A DNA stretch of 64,000 bases from Hymenobacter aquaticus (GTDB lineage: Bacteria; Bacteroidota; Bacteroidia; Cytophagales; Hymenobacteraceae). This document shows, in pieces, positions 48,939 to 57,887 of the stretch. Made by a program: the position numbers and the translations under genes. The stretch's first letter is position 1, and each line of letters starts with the position of its first letter. The notes under the pieces were generated by a model. The model was not told the origin of the DNA. It did no database searches and saw only the letters and a list, made by a program, of their open reading frames with translations. The stretch lies in assembly GCF_004765605.1 (NCBI RefSeq), contig NZ_SRLC01000002.1:744001-808000 (forward strand), read 5' to 3'.

Positions 48939-51900
48939 CTACCGGCTTATTTCGATCCAGCCCTTGATGATCACGCCATCGACCTGCTGCAAATGGTAGT
49001 AGTAGGTGCCGTCGGGTACCTGCCCGCCGTCCCAGTCGTTGCGGTAGCTCACGGATTCGTAGACCTTGTTGCCCCAGCGCGAGAAGACCTGCAAGTGCGC
49101 CGGGCAGCCGTTGGTGGCCAGAAACACGTCGTGGACTCCGTCTTTGTTGGGCGTAAAGATGTTGGGAATCTGGAAGCCCGGCGTTACCTCAACCACGGGC
49201 AGCTCGAGCTGCACGGTGCACAGGCCGTTGTTGTAGGGGCGGATAATGCGGGGCGTGTAGCGGCCGGGCTGGCTGTACACGTGCTTGGTGGAGTTGCCGG
49301 AGCCCTGGGTACCGTCGCCGAAGTCCCAGCGCACGCCGGCGAAGCTGTTGAGAGGGTCGGAAAAGGTCACGGTGAAAGGAGCCTGCCGGGTTTCGGCGCA
49401 CTGATCGGCCTTCCAGACGGCGGCGTACAGGGGCGGGGTGGCCACCGTGATGCGCCGGGTGCCCGAACTGCTGCACACCCCACTGACCGTGTAGGTGAGC
49501 GTAACGGAGCCCGTGAGGCCGGCGGGGGGCGTGAAGATGCCGCTGCTGCTCACGTTGGGCCCCGACCAGGTGCCGCCGGCCGGCAGGGCCCGCAACCGGA
49601 ACGCCGCCGTCGAGCCGGGACAGATAATGGTGTCGGTGGGCATGGAAATTACGGCGGGCGCCATGACGGTTACGGGCAGCAGCCCATTCGCGTCGCAGGC
49701 GCCGTAGCCGCTGCCGGTCTGGTAGCGAAGGGCGAAAGTGCCAACCCCCGCCAGAGAAGGGGTGAAAGTGTAGCCGCCGCTGGTGTAGCGCACGCCGGAG
49801 CCGCTCCAGGTGGCCTGGCTCGATAGGGCTACCGGCGTCGAGCTGGTGGAGCAGTAGGTGCCCAGGGCCGGGGGCGTGAAGATGGTGCCCTGCTGCACGG
49901 TAGCCGTCAGAGTAGCGGTGCTGGCGCAGCTACCGTTGGCGGCCATTACGCTGTAGGTCAGGACGCGGGAGCCGACCAAAGCGGCGGAGGGGGTGAAGAC
50001 GAACCCGGCGGCGACGGAGCCGGATACGCCCGGCCCGCTCCAGGTGCCACCCGCCGGCAGGCCGCCCGTCAGGGCCACGGGCAGGGCCGTCGAGCAGGTC
50101 GAGAAACTGTTGCCGGCCGTGGTCCGGATTACCTGCATCGTCTGGGTAGCCTGCAGCGTACAGCCCCCCGTCGTTACGTTATAGGTGACGACGTAGCTGC
50201 CGGAAGCCAGGGAGTTAGGGTTAAAGGTGTTGCCGCTGACGCCGGGTCCGGAGAAGGTGCCGCCGGCGGGCTGGGCCGACAGCGTCACGGAGGGCATTGG
50301 TGTAAAGTTGTTCTGACAGAAGGCGGTTTGGCTAAGCCCGGTGAAGGCTGCCGCAGGAGGCGACGCCACTACCGTGAGCCGCAGCGTCGAAACGCCGCCG
50401 CAGGGCCCTACGCCCGTAACGGTGTACGTCAGCGTCTGGACGCCCAGCAGGGCCGCAGAGGGCGTGAAGAAGTAGCCCGCCGCCACCGAGCCCGACACGC
50501 CCGGCCCGGTCCAGGTGCCGCCGGCCGGGGAGCCCGTCAGGGGCTGCGGACCAGCGGCTACGCACACCACGCCATCGGTGCCGGCCGTTACGGTCACGGA
50601 TTCAAAGTTGAACTTCACCGCCGCGTTGTTGCAGCCCGAAGGACTGCCCGAAGTGGGCGAGTAGGAGCCCGCGCCGGGCGGCACCGGGAAGCCGGGGTTG
50701 GCAAAACCGGCCTGGCACAGGCAGACGGCCTGGTACACCACGCCGCGCGGGTCGAAGCGCGAGGTGCCACCATCGACATGGTCGCCGAGGCCGCCGTTCT
50801 GCCCCATGTAGGTGGCGTAGTCGAGCCGGGTAGCATCGGGGGCCAGCTGCAGCAGGTAGAAGTCGGCCCCGTCGGTGGTGCGCTGCACGGCGTTTGAGGT
50901 GACCGGCAGGCCGGCTACGCTGCCGTTGGAATACGGATAGTCGGAGTTGATGCCGCCGCCCCAGCCCGTGGCGTAGATGCGGTTGCACTGGTCGACCAGA
51001 AAGGCCGTGGGCGAAATGTCGATGCTGGCCCGGCCGCTGCCGAACACGGTGGAGAAGTCGGTGGCCGACAGTGTGGCGTTGAGCTTGTGGATAAACTGCC
51101 GGCTGCCCGCGTTCTGGTAGCGCCCCGCCGTAACCGGGTAGCTGCCCAGCGACTGGCCCAGCACGTACACGGCCCCGCTGCCATCGAGCTGCACGAAATA
51201 GCCCTGGTCGTAGCCGGCCGTGCCCAGGTAGGTAGACTGCTGAATCTGGTTGCCGCTGCTGTTGAGGTGCAGCAAAAACCCGTCGGTGCCGCCCCGGGCG
51301 GTGGGGTTAAGGCTGCCGGGGGTGGTAGGAAAGTTGGGGCTGGTAGTGCCCCCGGTTACGTAGAGGCCCCCGGCTGCGTCGAACTGCAGGGAATACGCCG
51401 CGTCGAGGCCGCTGCCGCCCACGAAGCTGCTCCACAGCAGCGAAGTAGCCGTGGAGTTGAGCTTGCACACGACGCCATCGTAGGTTCCGCCCCGGTAGGC
51501 GCCGCCCAGGCCGTTGGTCGTGGGAAAGTCGGTGGAAGCGGTATTCGTGGCCAGGTAGATGTTGTCGTTGGCGTCGAGCAGAATGTCGCCCCGGAAATTG
51601 TCGCCCCAGTTCTGGACCAGCGGGCTGAGGTTTTTGTCCATCACCCCGTCGTTGCCGGTGCCACCCAGGAAGGTGGAGGCCACCAGCGTGCTGCCGTTGG
51701 CACTCAGGCGGCTGATAACCAGGTCGGAGCCGTTAGACATGCTTACCAGGCCCGGATTGACGAAGGGGCCGCCCCCAAACGTGCGGTCGTAGGCTGCGGC
51801 CGATACCGGGTAGTCGCGGGAGCTGGTGGTGCCCATCACGAACAGGTCGCCCTGGCTGCCGACCACCAGGCTGTTGGGATACTCAATGTCGGTGCCGCCC

Positions 51901-52859
51901 AGGTAGGTGGCCCACACGCGGGAGGCGGGTCCCGTGGTAGCGGTGTTGAATTTGATGATGGCAATATCGGCCGAGCCGGCGAAGGTAGTGCGGTAGGCGC
52001 CGGTAGTGACGGGGTAGCCGCTGCTGAAGGCAATGCTGGCCGAGTACAGGTTGCCTTGCTGGTCGTAGGTGGCCGTGAAGCCCAGGTTGTTGGCCATCGA
52101 CCCCGTGAAGGAGGAAAAGACAACCGTGGGGTCAATTGTCAGGGCATGGCTGGGGTTGTAGGCGCCGAGCTTGAAGCGCACCGTCTGGCCTTCGAGCACG
52201 TAGGCGCAGGCCACGGCGCGGCGGTGGCCGGCGGCGTCGGTTTGCCAGGCTGTGGGAGCCAGCTCGCGCAGCACACCTACCGAGGTGCGCACTTCCAGGC
52301 TGCCGTCGGACGTCAGCGTCACGGATTCGGCACCTTCGTAGCGCAGCCCGATGGCGGCCGGGTCGGCGCCGGCGGCTACGGCAAAGTCGTATTCCAGCTG
52401 TTGCTGCTGGTTTTCATAGAACCGGGCCCCGATGCCCGACCAGATGTCGGAGTACTGCAGCTGCCGGAACCCGCGCACGTTGTGGGCCCACTTGCTGGGG
52501 TCGTTGCCGAGCAGGTAGTTGCGGACCTCGGTCGTGGGACTTTCAACCTCCAGGGCCGGCTGCGGGGCCCCACCGACGAAAGCCACGCGCAGCCCGTGGG
52601 CCTGGATGTATTTGGGGCTGGCGCCGCGCTTGGGGCTGTGGTCGTGGGGGACGTTGGCCCGCAGGGAGTAGGTCAGGCCGCCGGGCTCCAGAAACAGGCG
52701 GCCGTCGGGGAGCTCGGCGCCGTAGCGTACCACGGCCGGCCACTGGCCCCGGTTTTCGACAAATTCCAGCGTGGGGGCTTCCTCCCCGTGGGTTTGCGCT
52801 TGGCCAGAGCTAAGGCAACAGGTGCCCAAAAAAGCCAGACACAGTAATTTTCTCCACAT
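48939..52859 (-). CDS. Giant surface protein: DUF7948, SBBP repeats, five Ig-like modules, PKD, CHU_C (T9SS type B)
   Basis: A 1306-residue secreted protein. Order: signal peptide (1-22), DUF7948 (about 28-250, opening LEFVENRGQWPAVVRYGAEL), SBBP-type propeller repeats (about 255-770, with motifs such as STFLGGTGNDG, WSSFVGGSGLDAAY, STYLGTAGYDQGY), then five Ig-like modules marked by GGTWSGPGVSG or variants (about 790-1180), a PKD domain (VRWDFGDGTQGSGNSTKHVY), and the gliding-motility-associated CHU_C domain (NIFTPNKDGVHDVFLATNG to the end, GWIEISR). The last is the T9SS type B export and anchoring signal. Such proteins are surface adhesins or structural fibres; no enzyme motif is seen. It is the downstream member of a tandem pair, 61 nt after its paralogue. 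Confidence 0.93.
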   Translation of the reverse strand: MWRKLLCLAFLGTCCLSSGQAQTHGEEAPTLEFVENRGQWPAVVRYGAELPDGRLFLEPGGLTYSLRANVPHDHSPKRGASPKYIQAHGLRVAFVGGAPQPALEVESPTTEVRNYLLGNDPSKWAHNVRGFRQLQYSDIWSGIGARFYENQQQQLEYDFAVAAGADPAAIGLRYEGAESVTLTSDGSLEVRTSVGVLRELAPTAWQTDAAGHRRAVACAYVLEGQTVRFKLGAYNPSHALTIDPTVVFSSFTGSMANNLGFTATYDQQGNLYSASIAFSSGYPVTTGAYRTTFAGSADIAIIKFNTATTGPASRVWATYLGGTDIEYPNSLVVGSQGDLFVMGTTSSRDYPVSAAAYDRTFGGGPFVNPGLVSMSNGSDLVISRLSANGSTLVASTFLGGTGNDGVMDKNLSPLVQNWGDNFRGDILLDANDNIYLATNTASTDFPTTNGLGGAYRGGTYDGVVCKLNSTATSLLWSSFVGGSGLDAAYSLQFDAAGGLYVTGGTTSPNFPTTPGSLNPTARGGTDGFLLHLNSSGNQIQQSTYLGTAGYDQGYFVQLDGSGAVYVLGQSLGSYPVTAGRYQNAGSRQFIHKLNATLSATDFSTVFGSGRASIDISPTAFLVDQCNRIYATGWGGGINSDYPYSNGSVAGLPVTSNAVQRTTDGADFYLLQLAPDATRLDYATYMGQNGGLGDHVDGGTSRFDPRGVVYQAVCLCQAGFANPGFPVPPGAGSYSPTSGSPSGCNNAAVKFNFESVTVTAGTDGVVCVAAGPQPLTGSPAGGTWTGPGVSGSVAAGYFFTPSAALLGVQTLTYTVTGVGPCGGVSTLRLTVVASPPAAAFTGLSQTAFCQNNFTPMPSVTLSAQPAGGTFSGPGVSGNTFNPNSLASGSYVVTYNVTTGGCTLQATQTMQVIRTTAGNSFSTCSTALPVALTGGLPAGGTWSGPGVSGSVAAGFVFTPSAALVGSRVLTYSVMAANGSCASTATLTATVQQGTIFTPPALGTYCSTSSTPVALSSQATWSGSGVRYTSGGYTFTPSLAGVGTFALRYQTGSGYGACDANGLLPVTVMAPAVISMPTDTIICPGSTAAFRLRALPAGGTWSGPNVSSSGIFTPPAGLTGSVTLTYTVSGVCSSSGTRRITVATPPLYAAVWKADQCAETRQAPFTVTFSDPLNSFAGVRWDFGDGTQGSGNSTKHVYSQPGRYTPRIIRPYNNGLCTVQLELPVVEVTPGFQIPNIFTPNKDGVHDVFLATNGCPAHLQVFSRWGNKVYESVSYRNDWDGGQVPDGTYYYHLQQVDGVIIKGWIEISR

Positions 52860-52920
52860 ACATGGGACGGTTAATGATAAACGGAAAAAGGGAAAGTAAA
52901 GGTAAGCAGGCCCCCGGCAG

Positions 52921-55900
52921 TTAGCGCTTTATTTCTACCCAGCCTTTGGCCGTGCGGCCTTCCTGGTCGCGCAGGAAATAGTAGTACACGCCGTCGGCCA
53001 GGTTCTCGCCCCGCCAGTCGTTAAGGTAGCTGGCCGTTTCATAGACCTTGCGGCCCCAGCGGTTGAAAATCTGCAGGGAGGCGGGCTGGCAGCTGAAGCG
53101 CGGCACAAACTGCTCGTTCACGTTGAACGGGTCGTTGTTGGGAGTAATGATGTTGGGCACGAAAATGTCGCCCACGTTTACCGGGGCAAACTGCGTGACG
53201 ACTACGCAGTCGGCGTAGCGGGCCGTGAGCTTGACCTGGTACTGGCCCGCGTGCTCGTAGACGTGCGTGGGGTTGGCCAGCTGCGAAGTGGCCCCGTCGC
53301 CGAAGCTCCACTGGTAGGTGCCGCCGGGCAGAATAGGGTCGAATCGGCAGGTAAACGGGGCCAGGCCCGTGTACTGCGGGGCCGCCGCGCAGGCCGGCAC
53401 GTTCAGAGCCACGTTCTGGGCCGGCGAGGGCGCCAGCGTGATGGTGCGGGTGTCGGCCGAGCTGCAGGTATTGTCGGAGAAGGAGTAAGTAAGCGTCAGG
53501 ATGGCCCCGCGGTTGTTGGTGTTGGGCGGGGTAAACAGGCCCGCGGCACTCACGCCCGGTCCGCTCCAGGTGCCCCCGGCCGGCGTTGCGCCGGTGAGCT
53601 GCACGGCATTCAGCTCGTAGGAGCACAGCGTCAGGTCGGGGCCGGCGTCGGCGGGCCGCACCGGGTCGACGACCACCGTGCGCGTCACGGAGCCGCAGCG
53701 CGTGGTATCGGCGAAGGAGTAGGTGAGCGTGTGGGTGCCGGCCTTGGCCAGGGCCGGAATAAACGTGTTGCCGCTCACGCCGGGGCCGCTGAACGTGCCG
53801 CCGGGCGGCGAGGCCGCCAGCGCAATCGGGGCCGTGCGCGTCACGCACTGGGTTAGCACCGGCTCAAAAGTGGGGGCCAGCTCGGGCGTCACGGTCATGC
53901 GCAGCGCCCGGGTGCTGACGCACACGCCGGTCGAGGCCACCGCGTAAGTCAGGATGCTGGTGCCCAGCAGGGCCGCTGAGGGCGTAAACTGGTAGCCGCC
54001 GCCCGGCGTGGCCGACACGCCGGGGCCCGTCCAGATGCCGCCGCCGGGGCTGCCGCCCAACACGATGGGCGCGGCGCTGACGCACACGGAGCGGTTGGGT
54101 CCGGCGTCGGCGAGGCGCACGCCAAAGTCAATCTTGAAGGCGGCATTGTTGCAGTTGCGGCTGTTGTTGCGGTCCGAAAACAGGCCGCCGGGCAGGGTCG
54201 GGAAGGCCGAGCTGCCGGCGCAGCCCCCGCACACGGCCTGGTAGACGATGCCGCGCTTGTCGAAGCGCGAGGTGCCCCCGTCGACATGCTCACCGCGGCC
54301 GCCCTGCTCCCCGAAGAAGGTGGCGTATTCCAGCGCCGTCATGCCGGGCGTAAACTGGGCGATGTAGAAGTCGGAGCCGTCGGTTTCGGGGTCAAGGGCG
54401 GTGGGCGTCACGGGCAGGCCGCTGGTGCTGCCGCCGCTAAACCGGTCATTCACGGCCCCACCCCACCCGCAGATGTAGATTCGCTCGCAGTCGTCGACCA
54501 GGAAGGCGGTATGGGAGATATCCGGCGTGGAGCGGCCCGTGCCGTACTGGGTCGAATACAGGCTCCGGCTCAGCGTGGGGTCGAGCTTCTGCACGAACTG
54601 CTGGCCGTTGGGCTGGTAAAACAGGCCCGGCGTATGGGGATATTCCCCGATGGTTTGCCCGAGCACGTACACGTTGGTGGCCGCATCCAGCTGCACGAAG
54701 TACACCTGGTTGTAGCTGGTGGTGCCCACGTAGGTAGCGTGCTCCAGCCTGGTGCCCGCGCTGTTCAGGTGCGCCACGAAGCCGTCCGGGTCGGTATTGG
54801 GGTGCTGGGGTTTGTAGCTGCCCGCCGTGACGGGAAAGTTGGTGCTGACGGTGCCACCGGCCACGTACACCTCGCGCTGGGGCGTGAGCTGAATGGAATA
54901 GGCCGCCTCCACGTTCGAGCCCCCCAGATAAGTGCTCCAGAGCAGGGTTTTCAGGTCGGGGCTGAGCTTGCAGACCACCGCATCGGTGGCCCCGCCGCCG
55001 TAGGCCGGCTGAATGGCCGCGGCCCCGGGCACCGGGAAGTTGCGGCTGCTGGTCACGGACGCCAGGTACACGTTGCTGGCGCCATCGGTGATGACGTCGC
55101 CCCGGAACTGGTCGCCGTAGTTGTGGGCCAGCTGGCCGGTAATGCCGTTGTCGAGCACCAGGCCGTCGTTGTCGGAGCCGCCCAGGAAGGTGGAAGCCCG
55201 CAGCACCGAGCCATCGGCACTGAGCTTGGTCACGATGATATCCGACCCGCGGCCGTAGGTCAGCCCGTTGACGTTGAGCGTGCGCGGGCCCCCGTTAAAG
55301 GAAACGTCGTAGGCCCCGGCCGTCACCGGGTAGTTAGGCGAGCCGGTCGAGCCCATAATCACCAGCTCCCCGGCCGTGTTGACGACCATGCTGTGGGGCG
55401 CTTCGGTCGAGTCGCCGCCCAGGTAGGTGGCATAGAGCCGCGAGGCGGTGCCGGTGGCGGCGGTGTTGTACTTGATAATGGCAATGTCGACCTGACCGTT
55501 GAAGGACGTGTCGAAGGCCCCGGTGCTGACCGGGTAGCCCAGCCCGAACACGATGCCGCCCGAGTACATGTGGCCCTGCGGGTCGTAGGTGGCCGTGAAG
55601 CCCCAGTTGTCGGCCGAGGAGCCGGTGTAGGTAGAAAACAGCACCGTGGGGTCGATAACCAGCGGCAGTTGGTGGTTGTAGCGCCCCAGCCGGAACGACA
55701 CCACGTTGCCCTTGAGCACGTACTCGCAGCTGACCGGCACGCGCTGGTCGGCTACCTGCTGCCAGGCCCGGGGCGCCAGCTCCGTCACGGCGCCCACCGA
55801 GGTTTGAATGCGGAGCTGGCCTTCCTCCAGCCGGAGCTTGTCGGCACCGGTGTAGCGCAGCCGGATGAGCTCGGGCCGGGCTTCGGGCTGCACCATAAAG

Positions 55901-56400
55901 TCGTATTCGAGGTGGGCGCTCTGGTTTTCGTAGAGCTGCACGCTGATGCCGGGGTACACGCCCGTGTAGCGCACCTGCCGGAAGCCCGCCACGCCGGCGG
56001 CCCACTGCCTGGGGTCGTTGCCCAGGAAATAGTTACGGTGCTCGGGCGTGGCTTCGGAGCCCGCCAGGGTGGGCTTGGGGTTGCCGCCCTCGAAGGTGAC
56101 GGAATAGGCGTGGGCCCGCAGCCGGTCGGTGGTGGCTTCGTGGCCGTGGTGCTTTTCCAGGGCCTGGCCATCGGCAAAGACGTAGGTGAAGCCGCGGTTT
56201 TCCAGGAACAGCCGCCCGCCCGGCAGCTCGGCCATGTAGCGGGCCCGGGCGGGCCACTGGCCTTTGTTTTCCACGAATTCCAGGGTCTTTTCCGGGGTGG
56301 CGTGCCCCGGCTGCGCCAAGCCCGCGCGGGCCGGTAGCAGCATCAGAACCAACAGAATAGCACGGGTAAGAATAGCGGGAACGGTAGAGGGTAATTGCAT
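52921..56400 (-). CDS. Giant surface protein paralogue: DUF7948, SBBP repeats, three Ig-like modules, PKD, CHU_C
   Basis: A 1159-residue paralogue of the downstream gene with the same order: signal peptide (MQLPSTVPAILTRAILLVLM), DUF7948 (LEFVENKGQWPARARYMAEL), SBBP repeats (for example STFLGGSDNDGLV, WSTYLGGSNVEAAY, ATYVGTTSYNQVYF), only three Ig-like modules (GGIWTGPGVSATPGGGY, GGTFSGPGVSGNTF, GGTWSGPGVSAAGLF), a PKD domain (YQWSFGDGATSQLANPTHVY) and the CHU_C terminal domain ending RTAKGWVEIKR. The ATG at 56400 is the start of the signal peptide; the in-frame extension to 56448 is not conserved. The shorter length relative to its partner comes mainly from the two missing Ig modules. Both genes probably form one transcript. 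Confidence 0.93.
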   Translation of the reverse strand: MQLPSTVPAILTRAILLVLMLLPARAGLAQPGHATPEKTLEFVENKGQWPARARYMAELPGGRLFLENRGFTYVFADGQALEKHHGHEATTDRLRAHAYSVTFEGGNPKPTLAGSEATPEHRNYFLGNDPRQWAAGVAGFRQVRYTGVYPGISVQLYENQSAHLEYDFMVQPEARPELIRLRYTGADKLRLEEGQLRIQTSVGAVTELAPRAWQQVADQRVPVSCEYVLKGNVVSFRLGRYNHQLPLVIDPTVLFSTYTGSSADNWGFTATYDPQGHMYSGGIVFGLGYPVSTGAFDTSFNGQVDIAIIKYNTAATGTASRLYATYLGGDSTEAPHSMVVNTAGELVIMGSTGSPNYPVTAGAYDVSFNGGPRTLNVNGLTYGRGSDIIVTKLSADGSVLRASTFLGGSDNDGLVLDNGITGQLAHNYGDQFRGDVITDGASNVYLASVTSSRNFPVPGAAAIQPAYGGGATDAVVCKLSPDLKTLLWSTYLGGSNVEAAYSIQLTPQREVYVAGGTVSTNFPVTAGSYKPQHPNTDPDGFVAHLNSAGTRLEHATYVGTTSYNQVYFVQLDAATNVYVLGQTIGEYPHTPGLFYQPNGQQFVQKLDPTLSRSLYSTQYGTGRSTPDISHTAFLVDDCERIYICGWGGAVNDRFSGGSTSGLPVTPTALDPETDGSDFYIAQFTPGMTALEYATFFGEQGGRGEHVDGGTSRFDKRGIVYQAVCGGCAGSSAFPTLPGGLFSDRNNSRNCNNAAFKIDFGVRLADAGPNRSVCVSAAPIVLGGSPGGGIWTGPGVSATPGGGYQFTPSAALLGTSILTYAVASTGVCVSTRALRMTVTPELAPTFEPVLTQCVTRTAPIALAASPPGGTFSGPGVSGNTFIPALAKAGTHTLTYSFADTTRCGSVTRTVVVDPVRPADAGPDLTLCSYELNAVQLTGATPAGGTWSGPGVSAAGLFTPPNTNNRGAILTLTYSFSDNTCSSADTRTITLAPSPAQNVALNVPACAAAPQYTGLAPFTCRFDPILPGGTYQWSFGDGATSQLANPTHVYEHAGQYQVKLTARYADCVVVTQFAPVNVGDIFVPNIITPNNDPFNVNEQFVPRFSCQPASLQIFNRWGRKVYETASYLNDWRGENLADGVYYYFLRDQEGRTAKGWVEIKR

Positions 56401-56475
56401 AGCGAAAGATACGTGCAAAATGTCGTGCTTTTCACTCCCCGGGCGCACCTATACCCGCGGTGTGGCCGTAACCTA

Positions 56476-56483
56476 TACCTTTG
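56476..56483 (+). promoter_or_regulatory. -7 box of the EEP gene
   Basis: TACCTTTG matches TAnnTTTG and ends 26 nt before the GTG start at 56510. It supports that start over longer in-frame openings that reach into the divergent gene. Confidence 0.5.
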
Positions 56484-56509
56484 CTTTGCCCGCGTTAGGG
56501 TTTTCGATT

Positions 56510-57652
56510 GTGCGCCGTTCCTTTGCCTTCAAGTCTACCCTGCTCGTTATAGCGTGGCTGCTGCTCGCCATTGCCTGCGTGCAGATTCCGTCCCGGCTGT
56601 TCTGGCCGGCTTCTTTCGGAGCCCTCACCCTGCCCCTGGCCCTGGGCCTGAACCTGGCGGCCGTGGGCTACTGGCTGCTGCGCAGCTGGCGCGTGGCCGT
56701 GCTGCCGGCCGCCGTGGCGTTTCTGACCTGGCCCCACTTTCAGCGCGGCCTGGCCCTGCACCCGCTCCGCACCGAGCCCGCCGCCCAGACCGACCGGAGC
56801 GTGCGGCTGCTCAGTGCCAACGTGCGCATCTTCAACGTGTATGCCCAGCTGCGCGAAAAGGACCCGGAGTCGCCGGGCAAGTTCATTCAGTGGCTGGCCG
56901 AAAACCCGGCTGACGTGCTGTGTTTGCAGGAGTTTTACAACGAGCCCGTGGGCAGCCGCACCGGGGAAGGCCGCCTGTTTCGCAGCGCCGACAAGATCGG
57001 GCAGCAGGCGGGGCGGCAGGTGTTCGTGTCGAAAACCCTGACCAACGGGGCCGGGGCCGAGTTTGGCATGGCCATCTTCTCGCGCTTTCCCATCGTGGGC
57101 CGCGGCACCATCTCCTTCGACCGGCTCACCCAGAACCACGCCATGTACGCCGACCTGCGCCTGCCCACCGGCGACACCATCCGGGTCTACAACTTCCACC
57201 TGCAAAGCATGAGCATGGATGAGAAGGACATCGTGGACAGCTACTCCAGCAAGGCGGGCCTCAAGAAAAAGGGCCTGGGACTGATGCGGCGCTTCAAGCG
57301 CGGCCTCGTGGCCCGCAGCGTGCAGGTCGATACGCTGGTGCGCCGCTTCGACCGATGTCGGTACCCCATGCTGCTGTGCGCCGACCTGAACGATTTGCCC
57401 TACAGCTACACCTACGACCAGCTGGCCGACCGTTTCCAGAACGCCTGGGCCACCGTGGGCAACGGCGTGGGCGCCACCTACAACGGCCGCCTGCCTTTCG
57501 TGCGCATCGACAACCAGTTTGCCAGCCCGCAGTGGCAGATCGGCAACTTCGCGGTGCACTACGAAATTCCGTACTCCGACCATTTCCCCACCTCGGCCAT
57601 CTACACGCTGTCGGAAGCTTCAAGCCAAGTGCCAAAGCAGCCGGCTGACTAG
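56510..57652 (+). CDS. Membrane-anchored endonuclease/exonuclease/phosphatase family protein
   Basis: A 380-residue protein. Two or three N-terminal hydrophobic helices (FKSTLLVIAWLLLAIACVQI, LTLPLALGLNLAAVGYWLL, VAVLPAAVAFLTW) anchor it in the inner membrane, then an EEP domain (about 90-370). Catalytic motifs are in place: LLSANVRIFN (Asn), VLCLQEFYNEP (metal-binding Glu), FHLQSMSMDE (His-like loop), LLCADLNDLPYSYTYDQL (Asp and Asn), and YSDHFPTSAI (catalytic His). The start is GTG at 56510. The substrate may be a phosphodiester in lipid, sugar or nucleic acid; the family cannot tell. It is transcribed away from the CHU_C gene, with its own -7 box. Confidence 0.88.
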   Translation: MRRSFAFKSTLLVIAWLLLAIACVQIPSRLFWPASFGALTLPLALGLNLAAVGYWLLRSWRVAVLPAAVAFLTWPHFQRGLALHPLRTEPAAQTDRSVRLLSANVRIFNVYAQLREKDPESPGKFIQWLAENPADVLCLQEFYNEPVGSRTGEGRLFRSADKIGQQAGRQVFVSKTLTNGAGAEFGMAIFSRFPIVGRGTISFDRLTQNHAMYADLRLPTGDTIRVYNFHLQSMSMDEKDIVDSYSSKAGLKKKGLGLMRRFKRGLVARSVQVDTLVRRFDRCRYPMLLCADLNDLPYSYTYDQLADRFQNAWATVGNGVGATYNGRLPFVRIDNQFASPQWQIGNFAVHYEIPYSDHFPTSAIYTLSEASSQVPKQPAD

Positions 57653-57670
57653 CGGATATACCGGAAATGG

Positions 57671-57717
57671 AACCCGTTGTACTGGCTAGTGAACTTTTTG
57701 TACTGACAAAACGGGTT
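57671..57717. repeat. Inverted and direct repeats after the EEP gene
   Basis: AACCCGTT (57671-57678) pairs with AACGGGTT (57710-57717). Between and within them TTGTACTG occurs twice (57677-57684 and 57698-57705). No T-run follows, so it may be a weak terminator or a regulator site in front of cysS. Confidence 0.35.
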
Positions 57718-57875
57718 TATGTACCGTTTTTGTGCTCAGCGCGGGTCAGTTGCCGAGTATTACGGCCCCGGTTATTTCGCGGCGGCGCAAAACAGCGGCC
57801 GTATTGTTTGTTTACAGCCGGTAATCCGCCCGATAATCCTGCGTAATTCACCTCGGGCTGACCGCCAAATCTTTC

Positions 57876-57883
57876 TACTTTTG
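57876..57883 (+). promoter_or_regulatory. -7 box immediately before cysS
   Basis: TACTTTTG matches TAnnTTTG but ends only 4 nt before the ATG at 57888. Transcription from this box would begin at or near the start codon, giving a leaderless or nearly leaderless cysS mRNA. Confidence 0.5.
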
Positions 57884-57887
57884 CCCC

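Noticed and set aside
49500..54100. Regular repeats resembling an array
   Set aside because: They encode Ig-like modules of the surface proteins; units are unequal, diverged and coding, so this is not CRISPR.
54286..56337. Long + strand open frame of about 680 codons
   Set aside because: Antisense to the second CHU_C gene; composition is that of a shadow frame.
56264..56509. N-terminal extension of the EEP gene
   Set aside because: The added residues overlap the start of the divergent CHU_C gene and a promoter box; GTG at 56510 gives a sensible membrane helix start.
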